A stretch of 64,000 nucleotides of DNA from Luteimonas fraxinea. Lineage in GTDB: Bacteria > Pseudomonadota > Gammaproteobacteria > Xanthomonadales > Xanthomonadaceae. The stretch lies in assembly GCF_021233355.1 (NCBI RefSeq), contig NZ_CP089507.1, forward strand, positions 3,907,001 to 3,971,000. Reading direction: 5' to 3'. A program made the position numbers and the translations under genes. The notes below the pieces were generated by a model, which searched no databases, had not been told where the DNA came from, and saw only the letters and a program-made list of their open reading frames with translations. Shown one piece after another: positions 53,786-62,445 of the stretch. Within the stretch, counting starts at the first letter, position 1, and each line of letters opens with the position of its first letter.

Positions 53786-54606
53786 GGCCATCTCAGCGCC
53801 GGGAGATGGCCCGATGCGCAGTTCAGGACGAACGCACCAGCATCCGGCATGCCTGCCAGACCTTCGGCGTCAGCGAGACCTGCTACCGCTACGAGGCAAA
53901 GGCCTGCGAGGAGAACGCCCACATCGCCGACTGGCTGGTCCGACTGACCACTGCGTACAAGGATTGGGGCTTTGGGCTGTGCTTCCTGCACCTGCGCAAC
54001 GTCAAGGGCTTTGGCTGGAACCACAAGCGCGTCTACCGCATCTACCGGGAGCTGGAGTTGAATCTGCGGATCAAGCCGAAGAAGCGAATCGTGCGTGAGA
54101 AGCCCGAGCCGCTGTCGGTCCCCGAGTCGATCAACCAGGTCTGGTCGATGGACTTCATGCACGACCAGCTCAGCGATGGCCGCAGCTTCAGGCTGTTCAA
54201 CGTGCTGGACGACTTCAACCGCGAGGGCCTCGGGATCGAGGTGGATCTGTCGTTGCCCGCGGCGCGTGTGATCCGGTCTCTGGAGCAGATCATCGAGTGG
54301 CGCGGCAAGCCCAATTCAATCCGCTGCGACAATGGTCCGGAGTACATCAGTGGCGCTCTGCTGAGCTGGGCCGAGCGCCAAGGCATCAAGATCGAGCATA
54401 TCCAACCGGGCAAGCCACAACAGAACGCCTACATCGAACGCTACAACCGCACTGTTCGTTACGGCTCGCTCGCACGAACCCTGTTCGACACCATCGACCA
54501 GGTGCAGGACAAGGCCACGCGCTGGCTATGGACGTACAACCACGAGCGCCCGAACATGGCGCTTGGTGGCATCACCCCGATGCAGAAGCTAGCGATAGCT
54601 GCATAG
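53779..54606 (+). CDS. IS407-group transposase OrfB (DDE integrase domain)
   Basis: A 275-residue rve-type integrase core. The DDE residues are visible: Asp in [11 protein letters not shown], Asp in [10 protein letters not shown] and Glu in [18 protein letters not shown] 53779 overlaps orfA; it is normally made as an OrfAB fusion by frameshift at the A7 run. No stop or frameshift interrupts it, so the element looks active. Confidence 0.92.
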   Translation: MVRPSQRREMARCAVQDERTSIRHACQTFGVSETCYRYEAKACEENAHIADWLVRLTTAYKDWGFGLCFLHLRNVKGFGWNHKRVYRIYRELELNLRIKPKKRIVREKPEPLSVPESINQVWSMDFMHDQLSDGRSFRLFNVLDDFNREGLGIEVDLSLPAARVIRSLEQIIEWRGKPNSIRCDNGPEYISGALLSWAERQGIKIEHIQPGKPQQNAYIERYNRTVRYGSLARTLFDTIDQVQDKATRWLWTYNHERPNMALGGITPMQKLAIAA

Positions 54607-54648
54607 CTCCACTTTTGGCGACTGCTAAAAATGGGGGGATTACCCACG

Positions 54649-54983
54649 CCCAGCCTTGCACCACCAGCATTCGGAGCGCCCCGTGCTGCGCCGTAAGGTC
54701 GCTGCCTCACGACCCAGTGCGAGATAAATAGGTCAATGATGAGCAAGAGCGATCGAATCGCGGATTGATGCGCACAAATGCACCTCTGTAACATTGCATC
54801 TGTGCACCAAGCTTCCCTAGGAGGACTTGATCGGGAAGTAGCCCTGCATCTGAGCGGCGCTGCATCCGCGTCGGTCAGAACGCATCTAATGGGAAACCTC
54901 GAACTCAATCCTCGTATGCTCAGGCGCTGCGAGCGGTGTAGCCCCGCGCTTTCGGATTCCCTTGAACAAACCCTGAGCCCGGT
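54649..54983. other. Non-coding region right of the IS
   Basis: About 335 bp of lower-GC DNA. No clear promoter or repeat is seen. It precedes the PIN-domain gene and presumably contains its promoter; it may be what is left of the original intergenic region split by the IS. Confidence 0.4.
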
Positions 54984-56120
54984 ATGCCAGCACAGACGCC
55001 AACGCCCGACGACATCTGGAACAAGACGATCGCCTTCATCTCGATTGATACAAACGTTCTATTTGAGACCGGCTTTCAGTTCACGAGTGGCGCGCTCAAT
55101 CAGCTTCCCGCTCAGATGCCTGACAGCCTCCATCTTGTTTTCAGCCCTGTTGTGGCCGAAGAAGTTAAGCGCCATCGCGTTAAGTCAGTGAAGAAGCATA
55201 GCGATTCCATTGCGGCGGCCATTGCGGGGATCCGGCGCGCGGCATCGCAGGATGTCTCTTCGATATCGTCCGCACTCGATGATTTGAACGTCGTAGGCAA
55301 TGCTGAGCGCACTTTCGATCAAGAACTCCTCGACTACGCGCAACGCTGTAGCGGCACTATTCTTACCTGGGAGGATGTATCAGTAGAGGCCGTGTTCGCA
55401 GACTATTTTCGGCAGAGTCCGCCCTTTGAAGATGGGAAGAAATCCGAGTTCCCGGACGCCGTAACGCTGCAGATCCTGCATAGATACGCAGAACGCCTGG
55501 GCTCGACTGGAATTTTCGTAACCAAAGACCAAGGCTGCCAACGCTTCGCTGCGGATTCGGACCGAATCTACGCAGTGTCGTCCCTCGACGATCTTACGTC
55601 GCTATTTCAAGCAACGGGCAAGTCGGCGCAAGACATTTCCGATGCGATCGAAGCGCACATCCTTCATTCAACGTCTCCCGGCTACAGCGCTGTAAACGAA
55701 GCGATCGAGCGACATGTCGCGCATTCCGAGTGGGATGTTCTCAACCTAACGCCTGACCTAGGTGGCCGCATGGAAGCAGAGGTTGTCGATGTGCGCATCA
55801 AACGACTCAACCTCGAACAATACATCATGCTCTGGCGAGACGACGATGCTGACGACACATGGATCGCGGAAGTGAGAGCAGCTGTCCAAGTAGACGTGAA
55901 TGTTTCAGCCGAGCTCTACGTCTACGACTCACGTGATAAGGACGAAACGCTGATTCTGCGAGATCAGAAGTCCTTCCCTGAGCAGATAGATGTCGCAGTA
56001 TTCGTCCACCTGACGAACGTCTCGCTCGCCAAGCCTCCGTCTGCTTGGAACCTGTCCTTCGACATTGCCTCGACCAACTACCGGCTAAGCGCCACAAATT
56101 TCGAGTTCGACGCGCGCTAA
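54984..56120 (+). CDS. PIN-domain protein
   Basis: A 378-residue protein with an N-terminal PIN-like nuclease domain of the DUF4935 kind: IAFISIDTNVLFETGF (first acidic Asp about 21), VVAEEVKRHRVKSVKKHSDS, EFPDAVTLQILHRYAE and FVTKDQGCQRFA (Asp). Four acidic positions are in PIN order. The C-terminal half (about 230-378) is a beta-rich region with no recognised domain. The gene is in an accessory region with a nuclease module and a methyltransferase, so an RNA-targeting toxin or defence role is possible. ATG 54984 follows a weak GAGCC site. Confidence 0.72.
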   Translation: MPAQTPTPDDIWNKTIAFISIDTNVLFETGFQFTSGALNQLPAQMPDSLHLVFSPVVAEEVKRHRVKSVKKHSDSIAAAIAGIRRAASQDVSSISSALDDLNVVGNAERTFDQELLDYAQRCSGTILTWEDVSVEAVFADYFRQSPPFEDGKKSEFPDAVTLQILHRYAERLGSTGIFVTKDQGCQRFAADSDRIYAVSSLDDLTSLFQATGKSAQDISDAIEAHILHSTSPGYSAVNEAIERHVAHSEWDVLNLTPDLGGRMEAEVVDVRIKRLNLEQYIMLWRDDDADDTWIAEVRAAVQVDVNVSAELYVYDSRDKDETLILRDQKSFPEQIDVAVFVHLTNVSLAKPPSAWNLSFDIASTNYRLSATNFEFDAR

Positions 56121-56332
56121 TGGTCCAAGACTGACTTTCAATCCACGAGTAGGGGATGCGCGTTTTCGAACCGCGCAAGTCTTTAGCACTCCATCTTGCG
56201 TGCCTCAAGATCCAGATTTTTCGAGAAATCGTTCAGCGATCGGATCGCTCAAACTAAGCCTGGAAATCTGCGCTTTAAGGCATCTCTGTTACTGAAAAAT
56301 TTGAAAAGCGCATGACGAGCGGAAGCGCGATT

Positions 56333-56935
56333 CTAACGATGCTTAAGAACAATCTTGATCCACCGCACTTCTGTACGTTTTAAGTAGTCCTCAGATTTTC
56401 GCCCCTGATAAATCACTTCCAGCCCAGCGGCTGCCGACTGAGCAATGAATTCGCAGACGTCGATGGGGTACATCGGCCTGTCGGGCAGCTCGGCACCGAT
56501 TCTGAGAGTTAACGCAATGCTTCCGTCTATACTGAGTAGCTGCTTCATGCTCTGCAGAGAGAGCGGACGATCCCTCGGCTCGATGTGCATCCAAACGGCA
56601 CTTAACAGGATGAAATCATAGGTATCCCTAAGAGCCTTCACCTTGTCTAGGTTCGGCAAATAATCATCGATCCATCTAATTTTTGCTTTGCGATGCTTGG
56701 CCTCAGCAAGAGCTCGAAGACCATGACTTGGCTCGACCGCAGTAACTTCATATCCTCGCGCTGCGAGTGCGGATGCGTCCCTACCCGATCCCGCACCAAT
56801 GTCCAAGCACCTTGCCCCTGGTGCAGGAAGAAATCGCAGAAAAGATCGATGGGTAGACGAAAAGCGAAGGCTCTCATAGGTCTGAAAGAACCTGTCACTA
56901 GCTTCATCGTAAGCGGACCAAGCTGCTCGACTCAC
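56333..56935 (-). CDS. SAM-dependent methyltransferase (class I)
   Basis: A class I methyltransferase with motif I CLDIGAGSGRDASALAARGYEVTAVEPS and motif IV/post FILLSAVWMHIEPRDR. I start at GTG 56935 because GTGA overlaps the stop of the membrane-protein gene by 4 bp, giving 200 residues; ATG 56992 would add 19 residues inside that gene. The domain resembles tellurite/TehB-like and ubiquinone-type small-molecule methyltransferases. The substrate is unknown. It ends 212 bp from the PIN gene, convergently. Confidence 0.8.
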   Translation of the reverse strand: MSRAAWSAYDEASDRFFQTYESLRFSSTHRSFLRFLPAPGARCLDIGAGSGRDASALAARGYEVTAVEPSHGLRALAEAKHRKAKIRWIDDYLPNLDKVKALRDTYDFILLSAVWMHIEPRDRPLSLQSMKQLLSIDGSIALTLRIGAELPDRPMYPIDVCEFIAQSAAAGLEVIYQGRKSEDYLKRTEVRWIKIVLKHR

Positions 56936-57522
56936 GGCGGCGGCTTTCGCAAGGCGTTTGTCGGCGGCTTGACTAGAGGGACGGCAATGCATAAACGAGG
57001 CAACGCCGGTTTCGCGACCACCTCAATTCTTAGTGCGGAACGGTCCGCTTCCTTGGAGGGAGCCAGCTTCTTTGACAATGATGAGGGATGAGAGGCGCCA
57101 AGCAGGCTGACAATGGCTGAACCGAGAAGCGCGGCGGTCCAGCAGTTAATGACAATGTTCTTAGGCCCTGCCGTATTCGGCGTCTCAGCGGAAAACTGAT
57201 CCTGCTTATCGATTTGTGTTTGTATCAGACGGCGAAGGCGTCGAATTATCCTAATAGCCAGAAGGCTAAAGAAAGCAGCAAAAATCAGAACCGCGATGCG
57301 AGCTCTTGGGTCTTCAACCGTAGTGGCCCCGTACCAAAGGCCGCCGGTGATCGCGATTACGATGCTTGGAACCTGCCACATCAGTTGATTCAACGACCGC
57401 AGATGCTGACCGGCTTCCAAGTACTGAAGCTCACGCTGTCGGAATCCCCATTTCCGATCTTCGAGCTCACTGGCGAGGCGGTTCTTTAATATCTCTATCG
57501 ATTCTAGAGGCGTGGGATTCAT
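56932..57522 (-). CDS. Membrane protein with coiled N-terminus, function unknown
   Basis: A 196-residue protein from ATG 57522 (an in-frame ATG at 57558 adds 12 residues). The N-terminal 50 residues are charged and helical (ESIEILKNRLASELEDRKWGFRQRELQYLEAGQHLRSLNQLMW), followed by two hydrophobic segments (VPSIVIAITGGLWYG; IAVLIFAAFFSLLAIRIIRRLRRL), a third later (IVINCWTAALLGSAIVSLLG) and a basic tail. No family is recognised. It is translationally coupled to the methyltransferase. Confidence 0.6.
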   Translation of the reverse strand: MNPTPLESIEILKNRLASELEDRKWGFRQRELQYLEAGQHLRSLNQLMWQVPSIVIAITGGLWYGATTVEDPRARIAVLIFAAFFSLLAIRIIRRLRRLIQTQIDKQDQFSAETPNTAGPKNIVINCWTAALLGSAIVSLLGASHPSSLSKKLAPSKEADRSALRIEVVAKPALPRLCIAVPLVKPPTNALRKPPP

Positions 57523-58154
57523 GTCGAGGAAAGCCTCGCCGACCAGATCGGCCTGCAAATTTGTAGGCGCCGGTCGCTCATTGTCATCCGCGTACGGACG
57601 ATTCCGGGCTCTCGGCAGTCGCGGGCGGCTAGTGATCTCGCGCTAATGGCGCTCAGCTTCTTCATTTGCTCACCCGCCCAGTAAGGCTCATTCTGATCTT
57701 CAGCCGAATTAGGGTCATAACCTGCGTAGCCCGGACCAGTCTTAGCCTTAAGCCGTATTAAACATAGGAGCGTTCCTCAGTCTTGTCGATATGTGCCGCT
57801 TGCCCAACAAGAACAGACCAGGCTTTTGCCGGACTTGCACGATGGCTCCGTCCGCGGAAGGCGCTGTCGGGATACTCAAGCTGCATAGAGGGAAACGGCG
57901 CACAAGTCGTTTTCGTTGCACCTAGGCTACGAAGATGCTGAAGGCTCGTTGAGACGAGCCGGTCCGCGATTTACGCAAGTGGTCGGGCGCTGCTCGCTTC
58001 ACTCCCACTCGATCATCAACAAGCCACGCAGACCCGCGTGGCTTAAGGGATTTTCGGTGATCGACATGGGCCTCTACCGTCGCTTTTACCGTCAGAAACG
58101 CACATCATTTGCTGACGCGGGTTTACGGGGGATCGGCCTGTCATCAATCAGCGC
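57523..58154. other. Non-coding island junction
   Basis: About 630 bp with no convincing gene. It contains the guaA-like site at 57,999 and, just right of it, a hairpin (AAGCCACGC-N5-GCGTGGCTT, 58,021-58,043). The region falls between two accessory blocks and looks like a junction between mobile elements. Confidence 0.5.
57999..58014 (-). other. Possible guaA-type attachment-site remnant
   Basis: TCACTCCCACTCGATC reads on the minus strand as ATC-GAG-TGG-GAG-TGA after one base, i.e. I-E-W-E-stop, the C-terminus of GMP synthetase (TIEWE) that is highly conserved and a known integration target for genomic islands. No guaA coding sequence surrounds it, so it would be an att half left by recombination. 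The match is short and could be chance. Confidence 0.4.
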
Positions 58155-59075
58155 CTAGGATAACGCAGACATCCGCGTCGCGAGCAAGTCGGCCTGCTCG
58201 GCAAACTTCTTCAAATCGGTCTTCTGCAACTGCGCCAGGTTGTGCAGCTTCCAGCGGATGCCCGGCAGTTGTTCAAGGTGCGCGATGCCCAGCAACGACC
58301 ACTCCGGCGTGCCGGCAACCAGCGACAACAGAAAGCGCCGCTCGCTCTGGTCCAAGCCCTGATGGATTTCGCGCGCCATGCGTTCTCGCGCGGCGAGCAA
58401 CGCATCGAGTGGTACCGGCTCGGTCGTCATGCCTTGGAAGTTGTGCGCGTAGTCGTGCCGGATGTCCCTCAGCGGAGGGAACAGCACTTCATGGATCGGC
58501 CGGTTGCTGCTGGACAGGTAGACCACGAAAGCGCGCCGGATGCCAGGCGTGATGCCCTCGTGCGCAAAGAGCTGCATCACGTCGAATAGGTCGCGCGGGT
58601 GCTGCCTATCCAGTGCCGCCACCAGCTTGCCGCCGTACACGTCCTCCAGCGACACCACCGGGATGTCCAGATCGGCCATCAACACATCGCGCGCGGTCGG
58701 TGTGAGCGAAGCGCGGCGCACCGGCTGCACGGTGCCGCGCATGACGAAGTTGACTTCGATCTTGACCTGGATCGAGCCGCGGCGTACCAGCAATTTGGTC
58801 TCCCCTGCTGCTGCCGCCGGCACATGCGTCTGGAATCCTCGCTTCTTCAAGCGCTCTGCGGCCTGCCGGACGGCCTCGTTGATGCGCGTCAGCGCCGCGT
58901 CACGCGGCAGCGTGTGATCGGGAAAGACCAGATCGAGATCGACCGACAAGCGCGGCATGTCGCGCACGAACAGATTGATCGCCGTGCCGCCCTTCAATGC
59001 GAAGGTGCCGTCCACGAACACCAGCGGCGCCACCTGCGTTAGCAACCGCGCGGTATCGAGATAGACCGGATTCAT
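58155..59075 (-). CDS. abiEii: AbiEii/AbiGii-type nucleotidyltransferase toxin
   Basis: A 306-residue toxin of a type IV abortive-infection module. The minimal nucleotidyltransferase motif is FALKGGTAINLFVRDMPRLSVDLDLVF (G-G then D-x-D, about 25-50), and DIPVVSLEDVYGGKLVAALDRQHPRDLFDV is the family's second block. AbiEii toxins transfer nucleotides to tRNA acceptor ends. It overlaps its antitoxin by 4 bp (ATGA), so the pair is coupled. Confidence 0.88.
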   Translation of the reverse strand: MNPVYLDTARLLTQVAPLVFVDGTFALKGGTAINLFVRDMPRLSVDLDLVFPDHTLPRDAALTRINEAVRQAAERLKKRGFQTHVPAAAAGETKLLVRRGSIQVKIEVNFVMRGTVQPVRRASLTPTARDVLMADLDIPVVSLEDVYGGKLVAALDRQHPRDLFDVMQLFAHEGITPGIRRAFVVYLSSSNRPIHEVLFPPLRDIRHDYAHNFQGMTTEPVPLDALLAARERMAREIHQGLDQSERRFLLSLVAGTPEWSLLGIAHLEQLPGIRWKLHNLAQLQKTDLKKFAEQADLLATRMSALS

Positions 59076-59809
59076 GGCTTGAGCACCAGCAGGCCATCAG
59101 CCGATCGGGACACCCAGGGCCGGTCGCTGCCCGTCGGCAGCTTGGCCGGATCGAGCTTGGCTGCCCAAGGTAGCGACGCCTCGCGGGCAAGTTGCAGGCA
59201 CAGCCGCACGGTCTTGACGCTTGTGCAGCGTTGCAGGAGTTCGCGCAGCACGTCAGCGCGCAGGCTATAGGCGCTTTCGACGAGTTCGCGGGCTTCCTGC
59301 AACGGCTGACGCACGCCGACTTCGCTTAACAGTTCCAGCAATGCGCGCTCCGGCGCGGACACCTGCGGCGCCCCGCTGCGCTTCTCGAACGGGCCGACGT
59401 GTAGCAAGACGTCCGGCTGCTCGTCGAACAGACGCTTGCGGTGGTACTCGGCCGGGAAACGTTCGGTGAACCATTCCGGCAGACGCGCTGCCGTCCAGCC
59501 ATACAGGTGCAGCGCGGGCTGCTGCGACACGTACTGGCGCACGCCGTACCAGTCCAGGGCCGACTTGCCGCCAACGTGCAACCCCGCGAACCTGCGCTGC
59601 AACAGCAGCAGGCTGGGATGCAGAGCCAGGGTGTCGTTCGGACGGCCATAGACGCCGCGCGCCAGGCGCGTGAGCCATCCTGCCCGGACGTAGTGGACGG
59701 CCAAGTCGGCGGAGATGCCCAGCGCCGCCAAATCCTCGGAGGTCAGTGGCGTCCCCGGTGCCAGCCGGGTGTAGAGCGCATTTAGCTTGCTTTTAGTAGT
59801 CGTAGCCAT
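59072..59809 (-). CDS. abiEi: AbiEi-type antitoxin/autoregulator
   Basis: A 245-residue protein with an N-terminal winged HTH (LNALYTRLAPGTPLTSEDLAALGISADLAVHYVRAGWLTRLARGVYGRP, about 7-56) and the AbiEi C-terminal antitoxin region (VSAPERALLELLSEVGVRQPLQEARELVESA). I start at ATG 59809, which lies within an inverted repeat; the frame is open to 59845. In Streptococcus, AbiEi binds inverted repeats in front of its own operon to repress it, and matching repeats are present here. Confidence 0.88.
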   Translation of the reverse strand: MATTTKSKLNALYTRLAPGTPLTSEDLAALGISADLAVHYVRAGWLTRLARGVYGRPNDTLALHPSLLLLQRRFAGLHVGGKSALDWYGVRQYVSQQPALHLYGWTAARLPEWFTERFPAEYHRKRLFDEQPDVLLHVGPFEKRSGAPQVSAPERALLELLSEVGVRQPLQEARELVESAYSLRADVLRELLQRCTSVKTVRLCLQLAREASLPWAAKLDPAKLPTGSDRPWVSRSADGLLVLKP

Positions 59810-59881
59810 ACTACGATTTTTACAACTTTTCCAAGCGAGAGTCAATTTGATATGGCGCTACCAATCGTAGTCTGGATACGA
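59800..59881 (-). promoter_or_regulatory. AbiEi operator inverted repeats
   Basis: TCGTAG-N5-CTACGA at 59800-59816 is a perfect inverted repeat spanning the antitoxin start codon, and a degenerate copy TCGTAG-N5-ATACGA lies at 59865-59881, about 65 bp away. Two inverted repeats ahead of abiE match the autoregulation sites described for AbiEi. Confidence 0.65.
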
Positions 59882-59903
59882 CAATGAAAACTTATTCAAA
59901 CTT

Positions 59904-60164
59904 TCACCCCTTCTGTATAGCCGCGCGGGAAGACGGCCGGTTGTCGTCTCCCCTGCCCCGCCTAAATCCCCGGTCGCCGGCGATGAACGCCTCCAGCATG
60001 TGCGGGATCAGCGTCACGGCATCGACAGTCTCGCCATACGCCTGCGCGTGCAGCGCGGCGTAGCGTTCAAGGTCGGCCTTCAGGCTGGCCGGGCACGCGA
60101 AGGTCAGCTTGATGCTTTCGGTCTTGGGCAGAGGCCCCAGCCGCAGCTTCTTGGTCGTGCTCAT
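59904..60164 (-). CDS. DUF2274 protein of the conjugation operon
   Basis: An 86-residue small protein with SIKLTFACPASLKADLERYAALHAQAYGETVDAVTLIPHMLEAFIAGDRGF, a ribbon-helix-helix-like DUF2274 domain found after trbI in Tn4371-type and related integrative conjugative elements. Its ATG overlaps the trbI stop by 4 bp. It is likely a DNA-binding accessory of the element; its function is not established. Confidence 0.82.
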   Translation of the reverse strand: MSTTKKLRLGPLPKTESIKLTFACPASLKADLERYAALHAQAYGETVDAVTLIPHMLEAFIAGDRGFRRGRGDDNRPSSRAAIQKG

Positions 60165-61453
60165 CGTGAAATCCCCCGATTGAAGAACAGCGGCTGGTAC
60201 GGTCGCAGCACCAGATCCCGGTTGACGATGATGCGCACCGGCAGGCCCGGTCGTTCCGTCAGCGTGGGTTGGATGTTGAGGTTGCGCCGGGTCATCTCCT
60301 GGCCGACCTGATTGATGCTGTCCTGCGCGCTGTCACGCCCGGCGATGATGACGCGATCACCGTTCTGGCGGTTCTCCGGCGCGGCCAGCTCGGCACCGAC
60401 GCCCAGCAGCGTGGTCAGCACCGCGCCAGCAAAGATGCGATCCCAATGCCAATCGACGCCATCCTCCAGGCCGGCATAGCCGGCCGGGTCGGTGCCGGCC
60501 AGGTTGTCGAGCGTCAGCGAGGACGTATCGGGCAGGATGATCCGGTTCCAGACGACTTGAACGCGGCTCTGCCCGTAGCTGACCTGGCTGTTGTAACGGC
60601 CGAGGATGCGCGAACCCTGCGGGATCAGCAGAAACTTGCCCGTAGCCGTGTCATAGATCGGCTCCGTGACCGTGGCAATCACGTCGCCCGGTAGATCGGA
60701 CTTGATACCCGTCACCAGCGCCCCGGCGATCACCGTGCCGGCCATGACTTGATACGGCGATGCCGGTATTTGCAGGTTGCCGGAATTACGGGTTTCCGTG
60801 GTGCCGGCTTGCTGGAACGCCTCCTTCTGGTCTTGCCGGTTCTGCACGGCGGTTGGGTCGGCAGGCTGGGCCGCCGTCGAGGCCGGCCCGGCCGCCATCG
60901 GGTCGAAGGCCGCATTGGCGGCGAAGCCCGGCGCGGCGGCCACCAGCGACTGCGCCACCGGCGCGGCCTGCTGGGTGCCGGTGCGGAAGAATACCGACGA
61001 CGCAGCCGCTTCCTCGGCTTCCTTCAACCGCGCCAGGCGTTCCGCCTCGGCCGGGTCATGACCGGGTGTGGCGTAGGCGGCCACGGCCGGCTGCTGCGAA
61101 TTCACGATGGCCGGCCCAAGGTCGCCCGGCAGCGGCGGCCCCAGCTCGGGCACGTCGGGGGGCAAAGTCGGCGGCAGCTTGGAATAGTCGGCCGGAAGCT
61201 GGTCGAGTCCTTCGGAGCGTGAAACGCGATCTACGTTGTATAGCTCGGCCTGCTCGTTGGCTCCGCGTCGCTGCGGTTGCAGCGACCACATCAGCGCGCC
61301 GAGCACGGCGACCGACAGGCCGCCGGCGAGGATGGCCAGCGTGCGCCGGTTCAGCCGTGTGACCGGATGCGGCTGGGCGCGCAGCGCCACCGCTTCGGGT
61401 TCGACCTTGCCCGCCGGCGGCACGGCAACGTCGGGAGTGTCGTCTTGGCTCAT
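60161..61453 (-). CDS. trbI: Conjugal transfer protein TrbI (VirB10-like)
   Basis: A 430-residue VirB10-type protein of the type IV secretion mating pore. A cytoplasmic N-terminus is followed by one membrane segment (LAILAGGLSVAVLGALMWSLQ, about 38-58), a Pro-rich periplasmic spacer, and the C-terminal beta barrel (YQVMAGTVIAGALVTGIKSDLPGDVIATVTEPIYDTATGKFLLIPQGSRILGRYNSQVSYGQSRVQVVWNRIILPD), the hallmark of TrbI. It would span both membranes and gate the channel. It is 2 bp after trbG. Confidence 0.95.
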   Translation of the reverse strand: MSQDDTPDVAVPPAGKVEPEAVALRAQPHPVTRLNRRTLAILAGGLSVAVLGALMWSLQPQRRGANEQAELYNVDRVSRSEGLDQLPADYSKLPPTLPPDVPELGPPLPGDLGPAIVNSQQPAVAAYATPGHDPAEAERLARLKEAEEAAASSVFFRTGTQQAAPVAQSLVAAAPGFAANAAFDPMAAGPASTAAQPADPTAVQNRQDQKEAFQQAGTTETRNSGNLQIPASPYQVMAGTVIAGALVTGIKSDLPGDVIATVTEPIYDTATGKFLLIPQGSRILGRYNSQVSYGQSRVQVVWNRIILPDTSSLTLDNLAGTDPAGYAGLEDGVDWHWDRIFAGAVLTTLLGVGAELAAPENRQNGDRVIIAGRDSAQDSINQVGQEMTRRNLNIQPTLTERPGLPVRIIVNRDLVLRPYQPLFFNRGISR

Positions 61454-61455
61454 GG

Positions 61456-62445
61456 TCAGTTCCTCCGCGTGCCATCCGTGCGCTCGATGCGCACTACGTC
61501 GCCACCGTCCCCGCCCAAGCGCAGTTCAGCCGCACCGAACAGCCGATCGACGATGTAGTACGGCGAGCGGAAGCGGTAGTTCACCAGTTGCCCGTCGCCC
61601 TGCGCGCCGATGACGAACAGCGGCGGCAGCTCGCCTTGGGCGATGCCCGGCGGGAACTGGATATAGACCTTTTCGCCGTCGTCGAAAGCGCGCAGCGGCT
61701 TCCACGGCGGATTGCTGCCACTGATCGCGTAGCGGAAGCGGATCTTCTCCAGCGACAGGCCGGTATCCACCGGCGCGGTCGCCTGCGCGGCCTGCGCCTG
61801 GCGCTGCAAGGCCAGCATCCGGTCTCTCGGGTAATCCCAGGACACCGAGGCCATCCAGGCGCGTTCGGTCGAAGTGAGTTCCAGCAGGTACGTCCGGCGG
61901 CTGGTGGTGATGACCAGGTTCGTCTTCAGCCCGGAACGGATCGGCTTGACCAGCACATTGATGCGCAGCTCATCACCGCTGCCGCTGGACGTGTCGCCGA
62001 CGATCCAGCGCACGGTATCGCCGGCGGCGACCGTCACCAGTTCTTCGCCGGGCTGGAGCGAAACCACGGTGACGCGCCCCGGCGCGGCATAGACCTGATA
62101 CAGCGCGCCGTCGGTGTATGGCCAGACTTGAATCGCGTTGACGTAGCCCTCGCGCGTGGGCGCGATGCGCGCCTCTGCATTGGCCTTCGACACGCGCACG
62201 GTCTCGTCGGCCGGTTCCGGCGCGGGCTTGGCCTCGTCCACCTCCGGCAGCGGCTTCAACTGCGCCGGCAGCGCCAGCGGCTCGGGAATGGCAACAACCT
62301 CCACCGGCTGGGGCGGTTCGGGCAGCGGCTGGGCCTGCACGGGTTCATCGAGCGAAATGGTCGGCGGCGGCTTGCCCTGCGTGGCGCAGCCCGACAGGGC
62401 AAGAAACAACAACGGCAAAGCGTAAAAGCGGAAAGGCAGGTTCAT
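61456..62445 (-). CDS. trbG: Conjugal transfer lipoprotein TrbG (VirB9-like)
   Basis: A 329-residue VirB9-type outer-membrane core protein. ATG 62445 overlaps the trbF stop by 4 bp and opens a lipoprotein signal (LLFLALSGCATQ, lipobox ALSGC). A Pro-rich linker precedes the VirB9 domain (GYVNAIQVWPYTDGALYQVYAAPGRVTVVSLQPGEELVTVAAGDTVRWIVGD) and the C-terminal IRFRYAISGSNPPWKPLRAFDDGEKVYIQFPPGI block. It pairs with TrbI in the outer-membrane ring. An upstream in-frame start at 62577 is unlikely. Confidence 0.95.
   Translation of the reverse strand: MNLPFRFYALPLLFLALSGCATQGKPPPTISLDEPVQAQPLPEPPQPVEVVAIPEPLALPAQLKPLPEVDEAKPAPEPADETVRVSKANAEARIAPTREGYVNAIQVWPYTDGALYQVYAAPGRVTVVSLQPGEELVTVAAGDTVRWIVGDTSSGSGDELRINVLVKPIRSGLKTNLVITTSRRTYLLELTSTERAWMASVSWDYPRDRMLALQRQAQAAQATAPVDTGLSLEKIRFRYAISGSNPPWKPLRAFDDGEKVYIQFPPGIAQGELPPLFVIGAQGDGQLVNYRFRSPYYIVDRLFGAAELRLGGDGGDVVRIERTDGTRRN

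Larger units (their letters stand above)
53450..54644 (+). mobile_element. IS3 family, IS407-group insertion sequence (1195 bp)
   Basis: Terminal inverted repeats begin GGTAATCCCCCC on the left; the right end is the perfect complement over 12 bases, then imperfect to an AAGTGGA block about 30 bases in. It carries orfA and orfB in the IS3 arrangement with a -1 frameshift signal, both complete. IS407-type elements are common in Xanthomonadaceae. It lies 77-128 bp upstream of the nuclease-like gene, between that operon and the PIN-domain gene. Confidence 0.88.
53446..54648. repeat. Target-site duplication CACG flanking the IS
   Basis: CACG occurs at 53446-53449 and again at 54645-54648, directly outside the terminal repeats. 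A 4-bp duplication is the size made by IS407-group elements, so the insertion is probably a single, intact transposition event. Confidence 0.75.

Noticed and set aside
57916..58158. 80-codon plus-strand frame across the island junction
   Set aside because: No ribosome site or domain; it passes through the hairpin and the guaA-like site and is best read as non-coding.
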